Positions 58,303 to 64,000 of a stretch of 64,000 nt of DNA are shown here, piece by piece. Numbering within the stretch: position 1 is the stretch's first letter; each line of letters begins with the position of its first letter. A program made the translations under genes and the position numbers. Origin of the DNA: Clostridiales bacterium. Lineage in GTDB: Bacteria > Bacillota > Clostridia > Saccharofermentanales > Saccharofermentanaceae. The notes below the pieces were generated by a model, which was given only the letters and a program-made list of their open reading frames with translations, searched no databases and was not told the origin of the DNA. Location: assembly GCA_017617935.1 (NCBI GenBank), contig JAFZVF010000051.1, positions 20,933 to 84,932 of the forward strand, read 5' to 3'.

Positions 58303-59306
58303 AAGACGTATTGGTACTTGGAATAGAGAGCTCCTGCGACGAGACGGCCTGCGCCGTCGTTAAAAACGGCAGGGAAGTGCTGTCTGACGTAATAGCTTCG
58401 CAGGCTGATTTCCATGAGCAGTTCGGCGGAGTAGTTCCGGAGCTTGCTTCAAGAATGCACGTAGACGCTGTATATCCTGCGATAAGCAAGGCTTTATCTG
58501 ACGCAAAATGCACATTGGAAGATATCGACTGCGTTGCGGTAACCTACGGTCCCGGACTAGTAGGAGCCTTGCTGGTAGGCCTTTCTGCAGCAAAGGGACT
58601 CTGCGAGGTAACCGGACTTCCTTTGGTCGGCGTTCACCATCTAAAAGGCCACATCGCCGCCAATTACCTTTGTTTTCCTGAATTGGAACCGCCGTTCCTC
58701 TGTTTGTGCGTAAGCGGCGGCAACACAATGATCGTCCGAGTGGATTCATACACCGAGATGGAGATACTTGGCCGTACCCGTGACGATGCCGCAGGCGAAG
58801 CGATAGACAAGATCGCCAGAGTCATTGGCTTGGGCTATCCGGGCGGTCCCAAGATGGACAAGGCTGGGCAGGGGGGAGACACATCAAGATACCAGTTTGC
58901 CAAGACGCATATGACCGACACCCTGGATTTCTCGTTTTCAGGCATCAAGACTTCAGCTTTGAACCTGATCAACGGCATGAAGCAGAAGGGCGAAGAGATC
59001 GACGTAAAGGATTTCACTGCGAGCTACCAGCAGAACATCGCGGACATACTTCTAGCAAACACGCTGAAGGCCGCGGAGACCACAGGACTGAACCGGATCT
59101 GTCTTGCAGGCGGCGTTTCTGCCAATTCGTTTTTGAGGACAACATTTGACAAGGCAGCTGAGGAAAAAGGCTTAAAGCTTTACTATCCGAGCCTCAGGCT
59201 CTGCACGGACAACGGCGCCATGATTGCATCCGCAGGCTATTTCGAATATATTAATGGCACCAGAAACGGGCTTGACCTCAATGCCTGCCCGTCACTCAAG
59301 CTTTAA
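58299..59306 (+). CDS. tsaD: tRNA N6-threonylcarbamoyladenosine transferase TsaD
   Basis: A 335-residue Kae1/TsaD, the catalytic subunit that places threonylcarbamoyl on A37 of ANN-decoding tRNAs. LGIESSCDETACAVV (about 7-21) begins the ASKHA fold; VVPELASRMH, GLVGALLVGLSAAKG and HHLKGHIAANY (metal-binding His pair) follow, then ISGGNTMIV-like VSGGNTMIV and GGVSANSFLR. Length is typical. It overlaps the upstream gene by 4 bp. TsaB, TsaC and TsaE are not in this window. Confidence 0.96.
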   Translation: MKDVLVLGIESSCDETACAVVKNGREVLSDVIASQADFHEQFGGVVPELASRMHVDAVYPAISKALSDAKCTLEDIDCVAVTYGPGLVGALLVGLSAAKGLCEVTGLPLVGVHHLKGHIAANYLCFPELEPPFLCLCVSGGNTMIVRVDSYTEMEILGRTRDDAAGEAIDKIARVIGLGYPGGPKMDKAGQGGDTSRYQFAKTHMTDTLDFSFSGIKTSALNLINGMKQKGEEIDVKDFTASYQQNIADILLANTLKAAETTGLNRICLAGGVSANSFLRTTFDKAAEEKGLKLYYPSLRLCTDNGAMIASAGYFEYINGTRNGLDLNACPSLKL

Positions 59307-59321
59307 AAAGGAATAATGACC

Positions 59322-59792
59322 ATGCCTATACAAAAGGGTATAAAGATAATAGCCGAGAATCGAAAGGCCTTTCACGATTACTACATCGACGAAAGGTTTG
59401 AGGCAGGCGTGGCCCTTTCCGGCACGGAAGTCAAGAGCCTCAGGGCAGGGAAGGTGAACCTCAGGGATTCATACTGCCAGGTAAAAGACGGCGAGATGTT
59501 CCTGATCGGCGTCCACATCAGCCCATATGAGAACGGCAACAGGTTTAATCTTGACCCTGACCGCACCAGAAAGCTCCTCATGCATAAGAGGGAGATAATC
59601 AGGCTCTATTCCAAGACCAAGGAAGACGGCCTTACTTTGGTTCCCACGAAGTGCTATTTCAAGGACAGCAAGGTCAAGTTCGAGATCGGTCTCGCAAGAG
59701 GCAAGAAGGACTACGACAAGCGTGACGTCGAGGCGCAGAAACAGGCAAAACGGGACATCGACAGAGCCGTAAAGAACCGAAATAACCGTTGA
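59322..59792 (+). CDS. smpB: SsrA-binding protein SmpB
   Basis: A 156-residue OB-fold protein that delivers tmRNA to stalled ribosomes. KIIAENRKAFHDYYI, GVALSGTEVKSLRAGKVNLRDSY and the C-terminal Lys-rich tail KKDYDKRDVEAQKQAKRDIDR match the family. Two ATGs are possible; 59322 has the AAGGA (59308-59312) at 9 bp, while 59316 has it at only 3 bp, so 59322 is preferred (two residues shorter). No ssrA gene was found in the window. Confidence 0.94.
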   Translation: MPIQKGIKIIAENRKAFHDYYIDERFEAGVALSGTEVKSLRAGKVNLRDSYCQVKDGEMFLIGVHISPYENGNRFNLDPDRTRKLLMHKREIIRLYSKTKEDGLTLVPTKCYFKDSKVKFEIGLARGKKDYDKRDVEAQKQAKRDIDRAVKNRNNR

Positions 59793-59796
59793 TTCG

Positions 59797-59805
59797 TGAT
59801 AGAAT
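59797..59805 (+). promoter_or_regulatory. Extended -10 promoter of the vanZ-like gene
   Basis: TG-A-TAGAAT, one mismatch from the recurring TG-A-TATAAT element, 31 bp before the next start codon. No consensus -35. Confidence 0.45.
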
Positions 59806-59836
59806 ATTGTCATAAGGCGATCAGGAGAGACCGAAA

Positions 59837-60394
59837 ATGACCTTTAGCAGGCTCAGAAACGAAAACAGGGAAGTGTCAGTACAAAACCTCGTACTGACCA
59901 TTATCTTCTGGTCTCTCACTTTGGCTTGGATCCTTACCATCTTCCTATTGTCAAACATTCCTACGGACGAACTTTCCGATATTGCGGATTCCGTTCTTTC
60001 ACAGGCTTTTCATTCTCCCAGATTCCATCTGGACATAGGTGACACCTCAATAATCAGCATGTGGGGACACATGGTCGAATTCGGAGTGCTGACGATATTT
60101 GCCTTTTTCGCCATATCAAGCACGAACAAGATATCAGTTAAGACTTCTTACGCGGAAAGCCCGTTAAAGATCCTGAAATCAGACAACGAGATGAGCATCA
60201 TCTTCACGCTTTGGTTTACTATCCTTAATGCCATCTTTGACGAATATCACCAGCTGTTCATCGAAGGCCACTCCGGCGGCTTCATCGATCTTTGCAAGGA
60301 CATAATCGGCATCGTCGTAGTCCTTCTTTTGATCCGCATTATCTTCTCGATCTCCCTCAAAGTCAGGGGAAAGAAGGAGATTCGTTATTCCTGA
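59837..60394 (+). CDS. VanZ-family membrane protein
   Basis: A 185-residue protein with four or five predicted helices (about 20-40, 78-96, 125-145, 153-178). The VanZ motifs are an inner-helix His-Glu pair (WGHMVEFGVLTIF) and DEYHQLFIEGHSGGFIDLCKDIIG with the typical Asp-Glu and Asp. VanZ itself raises teicoplanin resistance in enterococcal vancomycin clusters, but most relatives lie outside resistance operons as here. A GGAGA precedes the ATG. A rhodanese lipoprotein follows at 14 bp. Confidence 0.88.
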   Translation: MTFSRLRNENREVSVQNLVLTIIFWSLTLAWILTIFLLSNIPTDELSDIADSVLSQAFHSPRFHLDIGDTSIISMWGHMVEFGVLTIFAFFAISSTNKISVKTSYAESPLKILKSDNEMSIIFTLWFTILNAIFDEYHQLFIEGHSGGFIDLCKDIIGIVVVLLLIRIIFSISLKVRGKKEIRYS

Positions 60395-60408
60395 GGCAGG
60401 GTAGGGGA

Positions 60409-60822
60409 ATGAAAAGGCTCTCTGCACTACTACTGCTACTCATATTCTTCATTGCCGGTTGTTCCAGTAATGTCGTTGCGCAGACTTCAGTCTCGGAAAC
60501 AGTTCAAGGCCTAAAGTACAAACAGATTAGCCAGGAAGAGGCTCAAGAGATGATGACCAAGGATGACGGCCACGTAATAGTGGACGTCAGAAGGCAGGAC
60601 GAATATGATGCAGGTCACATCCCCGGGGCAATCCTCATCCCAAACGAAAGCATCGACAAGGACCGTCCCCAGGAACTTCCCGACTTGAATCAGACCATAC
60701 TTGTTTATTGCCGCAGCGGCCGCCGTTCCAAAGAAGCATCCGAGAAACTCGCAAACATGGGTTATGTGAACATATATGAATTTGGCGGCATAATCACATG
60801 GCCCGGGGAGACCGTGAGATAA
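60409..60822 (+). CDS. Rhodanese-domain lipoprotein
   Basis: A 137-residue lipoprotein: MKRLSALLLLLIFFIAGC is a signal peptide with lipobox IAGC (Cys18). The rhodanese domain (about 40-135) has DVRRQDEYDAGHIPGA and the active-site loop VYCRSGRRS with the persulfide Cys. Extracytoplasmic rhodaneses may handle sulfane sulfur or act in redox sensing; substrate unknown. ATG 60409 is chosen because it creates the lipoprotein signal; an in-frame extension starting at 60292 lies within the vanZ-like gene. Confidence 0.88.
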   Translation: MKRLSALLLLLIFFIAGCSSNVVAQTSVSETVQGLKYKQISQEEAQEMMTKDDGHVIVDVRRQDEYDAGHIPGAILIPNESIDKDRPQELPDLNQTILVYCRSGRRSKEASEKLANMGYVNIYEFGGIITWPGETVR

Positions 60823-60853
60823 TCATTATTTAATGCCGTTATTCATACATGAA

Positions 60854-60882
60854 TTGACAAGATTATGAATCAGTCGTATACT
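60854..60882 (+). promoter_or_regulatory. Consensus promoter of the first hicAB module
   Basis: TTGACA (60854-60859) and TATACT (60877-60882) are 17 bp apart. The -10 is also the first bases of a 13-bp-armed operator, so a bound antitoxin would mask it. Confidence 0.9.
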
Positions 60883-60907
60883 GCAACTACGAGATAGTTG
60901 CAGTATA
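60877..60907. promoter_or_regulatory. Perfect inverted repeat, probable HicB operator
   Basis: TATACTGCAACTA (60877-60889) and its exact complement (60895-60907) are separated by CGAGA. It overlaps the -10 and start site and ends 3 bp before the hicA ATG, as expected for autorepression by the antitoxin. Confidence 0.85.
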
Positions 60908-60910
60908 GGT

Positions 60911-61168
60911 ATGACTGTTTTAGATAAAGCAAAGAACAGATTAAGGGCAATGCCCAAAGATTATACTTTCTCGGAAGCCCGGCAATTGCTTAGTCATCTT
61001 GATTTTAAAGAATACCAAAAGGGCAAAACGTCTGGCTCAAGGGTTATGTTTTATCGTGCCAGTGACAATAAAAAGGTTTTATTGCATAAGCCTCATCCCG
61101 GAGACGAGATGTCGATAGCTAACACAAGAGATCTATATGAAAAACTTTCGGAATTAGGAGATCTATAA
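60911..61168 (+). CDS. hicA: HicA-type toxin, module 1
   Basis: An 85-residue HicA-like mRNA interferase. YTFSEARQLLSHLDF forms the first helices, SGSRVMF (41-47) replaces the GSH loop with an Arg, and LLHKPHPGD (57-65) holds the likely catalytic His; this is the 'LHKPHP' subgroup. The ATG has only AGGT just upstream within the operator hairpin, so translation may be weak. hicB overlaps its stop by one base (TAATG). Base composition is clearly more AT-rich than the neighbours. Confidence 0.88.
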   Translation: MTVLDKAKNRLRAMPKDYTFSEARQLLSHLDFKEYQKGKTSGSRVMFYRASDNKKVLLHKPHPGDEMSIANTRDLYEKLSELGDL

Positions 61169-61578
61169 TGAATAAGCCAAATGATGTTTTAGAATACAAA
61201 GGATACCACACGAGAATCGAATTCGATTCTGTTAGCAAAGTGCTGCATGGTAAGATCGAGGGAATTAATGATCTTGTAACTTTTGAAAGCGATTCCGTTT
61301 CAGAGATCGAATCAGAATTTCAAAAAGCCGTTGATGACTACTTGGCTTTTTGTGAAGATATTGGACAATCGCCTGACAAAGAATACAAGGGTACCTTCAA
61401 TATCCGTATCACTCCTGAATTGCATAAAAAATTAGTTGAGATTTCATTTATTAACAATGAATCCCTGAACAACACCGTAGAAAAGGCTATAGATTTTTAT
61501 GTGCACAGTGAAGGAATCAGAATGTCCATGATCAATGCAAAACTTCCTGCCGCTAAAATCCCAGCTGACAAATCCTGA
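61168..61578 (+). CDS. hicB: HicB-type antitoxin, module 1
   Basis: A 136-residue antitoxin. The N-terminal partial RNase H-like fold (YKGYHTRIEFDSVSKVLHGKIEGIND) neutralises HicA and the C-terminal ribbon-helix-helix domain (GTFNIRITPELHKKLVEIS...NNTVEKAI) should bind the 13-bp inverted repeat upstream. The start overlaps the toxin stop by one base, which couples antitoxin to toxin translation. It ends 374 bp before the 3' end of the second, oppositely oriented hicB. Confidence 0.9.
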   Translation: MNKPNDVLEYKGYHTRIEFDSVSKVLHGKIEGINDLVTFESDSVSEIESEFQKAVDDYLAFCEDIGQSPDKEYKGTFNIRITPELHKKLVEISFINNESLNNTVEKAIDFYVHSEGIRMSMINAKLPAAKIPADKS

Positions 61579-61952
61579 ATAAGTGCACTTATACTTGCTT
61601 TTCTATACAAGCAATTCGGTATAATTACAATTTTGGTGAATATAGAAGAGGTAAAAAAGGGGAATACGGATAATCAATGCCGGGCCGCAGGATTAAAAGT
61701 TTGGCTTTTGGATGTTCAAGGTGTTTGTTTGCGTTTGTCAGCTGCTTCGTAATTAATTCAGATTAATTATTCCCATTTGGTGTTTTTGTATCTGAGATTT
61801 GATCTAACATTTCAGAATTATCTGATGAATCATCATTTATGTCGGAATCCGGGGATCCATCATGACGGTAATAAAAATCTACCGTATGAATACTCTTATT
61901 CTGAGTTCATACGGTAGTTCGAATTGTTACAAATAATTTTGCCGAATTAGCT
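61579..61952. other. Gene-poor spacer between the two hicAB modules
   Basis: 374 bp with no convincing gene. It begins with the 14-bp palindrome ATAAGTGCACTTAT (61579-61592) and a TTGCTT/AAGCAA hairpin (61595-61614), which may end module 1 transcripts, then a TATAAT at 61620-61625 without a good -35. An ATG at 61677 opens a 29-codon frame (MPGRRIKSL..., ending at 61766) with no close SD, not supported as a gene. An AT-only hairpin lies at 61750-61769. The terminator of module 2 occupies 61873-61917. Confidence 0.6.
61872..61917 (-). terminator. Intrinsic terminator of the second hicAB module
   Basis: Exact 12-bp arms CTACCGTATGAA / TTCATACGGTAG with a 15-base loop; read on the minus strand they are followed by ATTTTTATT. 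It lies 35 bp past the hicB stop. Confidence 0.85.
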
Positions 61953-62318
61953 TTAGTTTCCTACAGCTTTACCCAATTCATAGACAATGTATTGATTGAG
62001 ACTGACGCCTTCTTCAGAAGCTCTGTTTGACAATTTCTGATGCAAGCTTTTGGGCATTCTGAGTCTGAGCTGGCCGGAATATTCTTGTGGAGATTTGATT
62101 TCATAACCATCTTCGATGGCTGCTTTAAACCATTCCCTTTTGGCGTCATCTGCCATCTTCTTAATGTCATCTAATGATTCCACGCAAGTAACACAACCCG
62201 GAAGATCAGGGAAACTGATTGTATAGCCACCTTCCTCCTTGTCAGGAAAAATCTTCATGGTATACGGAAGGCTCATGTATTTGTTTACTAATTCTTCAAT
62301 GTTTTTCTTGTCTTTCAT
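61953..62318 (-). CDS. hicB: HicB-type antitoxin, module 2
   Basis: A 121-residue antitoxin with the N-terminal HicB fold (YTISFPDLPGCVTCVESLDD, the classic FPDLPGC motif) and a C-terminal Arc/RHH-like DNA-binding domain (GQLRLRMPKSLHQKLSNRASEEGVSLNQYIV in parts). It follows its toxin by 24 bp with GGTGGAAG before the ATG and should bind the 18-bp palindrome upstream of the toxin gene. It is a different subgroup from module 1, whose HicB has a longer, less canonical N-domain. Confidence 0.92.
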   Translation of the reverse strand: MKDKKNIEELVNKYMSLPYTMKIFPDKEEGGYTISFPDLPGCVTCVESLDDIKKMADDAKREWFKAAIEDGYEIKSPQEYSGQLRLRMPKSLHQKLSNRASEEGVSLNQYIVYELGKAVGN

Positions 62319-62342
62319 AATCTTCCACCGGCTTTCGTACTA

Positions 62343-62567
62343 TTAATTGTTATTTGTCTCATCTTTAATTGCGTTTCTGATAATCTCAATATAAGCTTTC
62401 TTTATTGGAATATGCCTTGGAACTGTAATCGGTTGACGGCCTTTCTTCCTAAATGTTATATGACTAGATCCGCTGCTCGTTTCACTTGCCGAATATCCGT
62501 GTTCTTCCAATATTTTGGCTAGCTGCTCAAAACGAAGACTGGTAGTCGTTTCAATAATTTCTGCCAT
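62343..62567 (-). CDS. hicA: HicA-type toxin, module 2
   Basis: A 74-residue classic HicA mRNA interferase: LRFEQLAKILEEHGY gives helix 1, GSSHITFRK (33-41) holds the catalytic His36, and ITVPRHIPI (47-55) completes the dsRBD-like fold. The ATG at 62567 is chosen because the promoter and operator at 62604-62632 lie upstream of it; a longer frame starting at 62669 would run through the promoter. GGAAGG is present but 15 bp away, so the SD is weak. Its antitoxin follows downstream. Confidence 0.88.
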   Translation of the reverse strand: MAEIIETTTSLRFEQLAKILEEHGYSASETSSGSSHITFRKKGRQPITVPRHIPIKKAYIEIIRNAIKDETNNN

Positions 62568-62603
62568 TTTGTCATAACAATACCTTCCAATATTGTTTTT
62601 ATG

Positions 62604-62632
62604 ATTATATACGACACCATATATGGTGTCAA
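62604..62632 (-). promoter_or_regulatory. Perfect consensus promoter of the second hicAB module
   Basis: On the minus strand TTGACA (62627-62632) and TATAAT (62604-62609) are exactly 17 bp apart, both perfect. The start site would be near 62597, about 30 nt before the toxin ATG. Confidence 0.93.
62613..62630. promoter_or_regulatory. Perfect 18-bp palindrome, probable HicB operator (module 2)
   Basis: GACACCATATATGGTGTC reads the same on both strands. It fills the promoter spacer and overlaps the -35, so binding would exclude RNA polymerase. Its sequence is unrelated to the operator of module 1, arguing for no cross-regulation. Confidence 0.85.
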
Positions 62633-62691
62633 TCAAGTCGTGTAAATAGAAGACGTAAATCTCAATCATGCGCTAATTAGGATTAAGCGGA

Positions 62692-62721
62692 GAAAAAATG
62701 GCTGCGCATGATACGCAGCCC
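62692..62721 (-). terminator. Intrinsic terminator of gpsA
   Basis: A 7-bp stem GGCTGCG / CGCAGCC with a CATGATA loop; on the minus strand it is followed by ATTTTTTC. It is about 110 bp past the gpsA stop; a second small hairpin (CGGTTCC/GGAACCG, 62807-62831) sits right after the stop codon. Confidence 0.75.
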
Positions 62722-62832
62722 GTGTGTGTAATATTGAATAATAACCTGTGTTTTTTCCGTAATCGGTATAGTTTGCCATTCAAGCGGTTAATGCTTTGAG
62801 TCTCTGCGGTTCCGTCATGTCATAGGAACCGT

Positions 62833-63864
62833 TCAGTCACTACGCTCACTGGCGAGACGTTCGTTAAAAACTTCTGCGCTCAATTCGCGTTCGAGCAGTT
62901 CTTTGGCAACGTCTTTTGCTGATACGCCCTGATTTACGATCTTGTCAACGCCGAAAACGATGGGCATGTCGACGGAGTACTGCTCGGAAAGGCTCATGGC
63001 GGCCGGAAGCGCGTTGATGCCTTCGACTACCATTCCAACCTGTTTGACCGCCTCTTCAACGGACAGGCCTTCTCCCAAAAGATGACCGCAGCGGTTGTTT
63101 CGGCTGTGTCTGCTGGTAGCCGTAACGATAAGGTCGCCCATGCCCGTAAGGCCGTAGATGGTCTCGTGAGAGCACCCCATCTTCTCCCCTAACCTCTTGA
63201 TCTCGGCAAGGCCGCGGGTAATGAGGGCCGCCTTGATGTTGTCTCCATAACCCAGGCCGTCAGATATTCCTGCGGCAAGAGCAATAATATTCTTCAATGC
63301 GCCACAGAGTTCTATTCCTTTGACGTCAGTGTTGGTGAAAACTCGCAGATAAGGGCTCGTGAAAGCCTTCTGGACTTTTTCTGCAATGGCGATGTCAGCA
63401 TGAGCGGCAACAATGGTCGTGGGAAGATCCATTGCAACCTCTTCGGCATGCGTAGGACCTGAAAGCACAACTACGGAGGCAGTGGGAATCTCAGATAAGA
63501 TAACTTCGCTCAAAAACGCGTGTGAACCCGCCTCAATGCCCTTGGCGACGTCAACTATTATCTGACCCTCGGGAACATGCGGAGCGACCGTCTTGGCCGT
63601 AGAGCGAACGAATGGCGACGGTACCGCAAACAAGACGATGTCTTTCCCTGCACAAGCAACAGATACGTCTTTTGTAAAGACGATCTCGTCAGGGATGACC
63701 ATGTCCGGAAGGTTTACCTGCCTCCTGTTCTGGTTCAGGTAATCTATTTCCTCCGGCAAGGCTGACCAAACAACTACAGAATGACCGCACATGGACAATG
63801 AACGCGCAAGCGCCATTCCCCACGTGCCGGCTCCAATAACTCCAATGTTAAACGTGTTTTCCAT
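62833..63864 (-). CDS. gpsA: Glycerol-3-phosphate dehydrogenase (NAD(P)+)
   Basis: A 343-residue GpsA that reduces dihydroxyacetone phosphate to sn-glycerol 3-phosphate for phospholipid synthesis. The dinucleotide motif IGAGTWGMALA is at about 10-20; LFAVPSPFVR, VDVAKGIE, LSGPTHAEEVA, GALKNIIALAAGISDGLGYGDN in parts and TGMGDLIVTATS are all present, with the catalytic Lys in the GALKN helix. Length is standard. No clear promoter; AT-rich repeats lie just upstream at the window edge. Its usual partner genes are not visible. Confidence 0.95.
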   Translation of the reverse strand: MENTFNIGVIGAGTWGMALARSLSMCGHSVVVWSALPEEIDYLNQNRRQVNLPDMVIPDEIVFTKDVSVACAGKDIVLFAVPSPFVRSTAKTVAPHVPEGQIIVDVAKGIEAGSHAFLSEVILSEIPTASVVVLSGPTHAEEVAMDLPTTIVAAHADIAIAEKVQKAFTSPYLRVFTNTDVKGIELCGALKNIIALAAGISDGLGYGDNIKAALITRGLAEIKRLGEKMGCSHETIYGLTGMGDLIVTATSRHSRNNRCGHLLGEGLSVEEAVKQVGMVVEGINALPAAMSLSEQYSVDMPIVFGVDKIVNQGVSAKDVAKELLERELSAEVFNERLASERSD

Positions 63865-63906
63865 CAGTTGATTATCTCACAATATTCAAAAAACATGAAA
63901 CTGTTA

Positions 63907-63978
63907 GAGCCCACTTAAATTAGCCACTGCGAGCCCGGTTAATTCAGCCAATTTGAGCCCAATTAAATAAACCAATCA
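63907..63978. repeat. Three tandem 24-bp repeats beginning GAGCCC
   Basis: GAGCCC starts at 63907, 63931 and 63955, exactly 24 bp apart, each followed by a variable pair, TTAA, and a [A/G]CCA near the end (TTAAATTAGCCA, TTAATTCAGCCA, TTAAATAAACCA). A fainter fourth copy may begin near 63976. The repeats run to the window edge and read like multiple transposase sites of an insertion-sequence end, but that is inference. No transposase is visible. Confidence 0.7.
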
Positions 63979-64000
63979 CCCTAATTGAATTTATTCTTTA

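Noticed and set aside
61677..61766. 29-codon ORF between the hicAB modules
   Set aside because: No SD at a usable distance, no promoter with a good -35, and no similarity that I can see; listed only as part of the spacer.
62568..62669. Longer start for the second HicA toxin
   Set aside because: The extra codons cover the consensus promoter and the operator palindrome, so they lie upstream of the transcription start.

Overview
The window reads as a chromosomal segment of a Firmicute of class Clostridia, probably an anaerobic gut or rumen lineage; no species can be named from the sequence alone. Pointers are the dprA-topA-trmFO cluster, a CIRCE-controlled groES-groEL operon, SD-dependent starts with strong GGAGG sites, a 1489-residue acyl-CoA dehydratase activase fusion, single-chain PurL, the ACT/UPF0210 pair, DUF308, VanZ and BspA-type leucine-rich proteins. 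Most of the window is dense housekeeping sequence. No rRNA, tRNA, CRISPR array or prophage was seen.

Layout. 0-11.9 kb: leuA tail, uppP, an unknown gene, the giant activase, polA, coaE, two small membrane proteins, and convergent ychF. 12.0-19.8 kb: comM/yifB, dprA, topA, trmFO, a membrane PP2C phosphatase and a degenerate PP2C-like partner. 19.8-24.3 kb (minus strand): response regulator, histidine kinase, queA, tgt. 24.5-29.0 kb: galE, groES-groEL, a membrane protein, acyl-ACP thioesterase. 29.1-38.6 kb: a long tightly packed run with a Gld-type ABC exporter (ATPase, permease, GldG-like), a DUF4340-like protein, a beta-propeller-like membrane protein, a CYTH protein and two flavoprotein oxidoreductases. 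38.6-42.7 kb: ACT/UPF0210 pair, GH13 glycosidase, secreted leucine-rich protein. 42.8-46.2 kb: argH and argG on the minus strand, separated by an oppositely oriented lipoprotein gene and a striking palindromic hexamer array. 46.4-60.8 kb: aminotransferase, htpG, purL, rsmA, zapA, U32 peptidase, dut, alpha/beta-hydrolase-like protein, tsaD, smpB, vanZ, rhodanese lipoprotein. 60.8-62.7 kb: an AT-rich island with two different hicAB toxin-antitoxin modules placed tail to tail. 62.8-63.9 kb: gpsA, followed at the edge by a 24-bp tandem repeat.

What stands out: (1) eight exact GTAAAC/GTTTAC hexamers in 138 bp at 44760-44897, seven of which (plus one near-match) form two copies of a symmetric four-site module exactly 62 bp apart, lying between two 3' ends rather than in a promoter; (2) a PP2C phosphatase translationally coupled to a PP2C-like protein that has lost its metal ligands; (3) a glycosidase gene whose promoter predicts a leaderless mRNA; (4) two hicAB modules with perfect palindromic operators built into consensus promoters; (5) a recurrent extended -10 promoter (TG-A-TATAAT) at many housekeeping genes; (6) tandem repeats at the right edge that could be the end of an insertion sequence. 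All functional statements come from reading motifs and context; no database search was possible.
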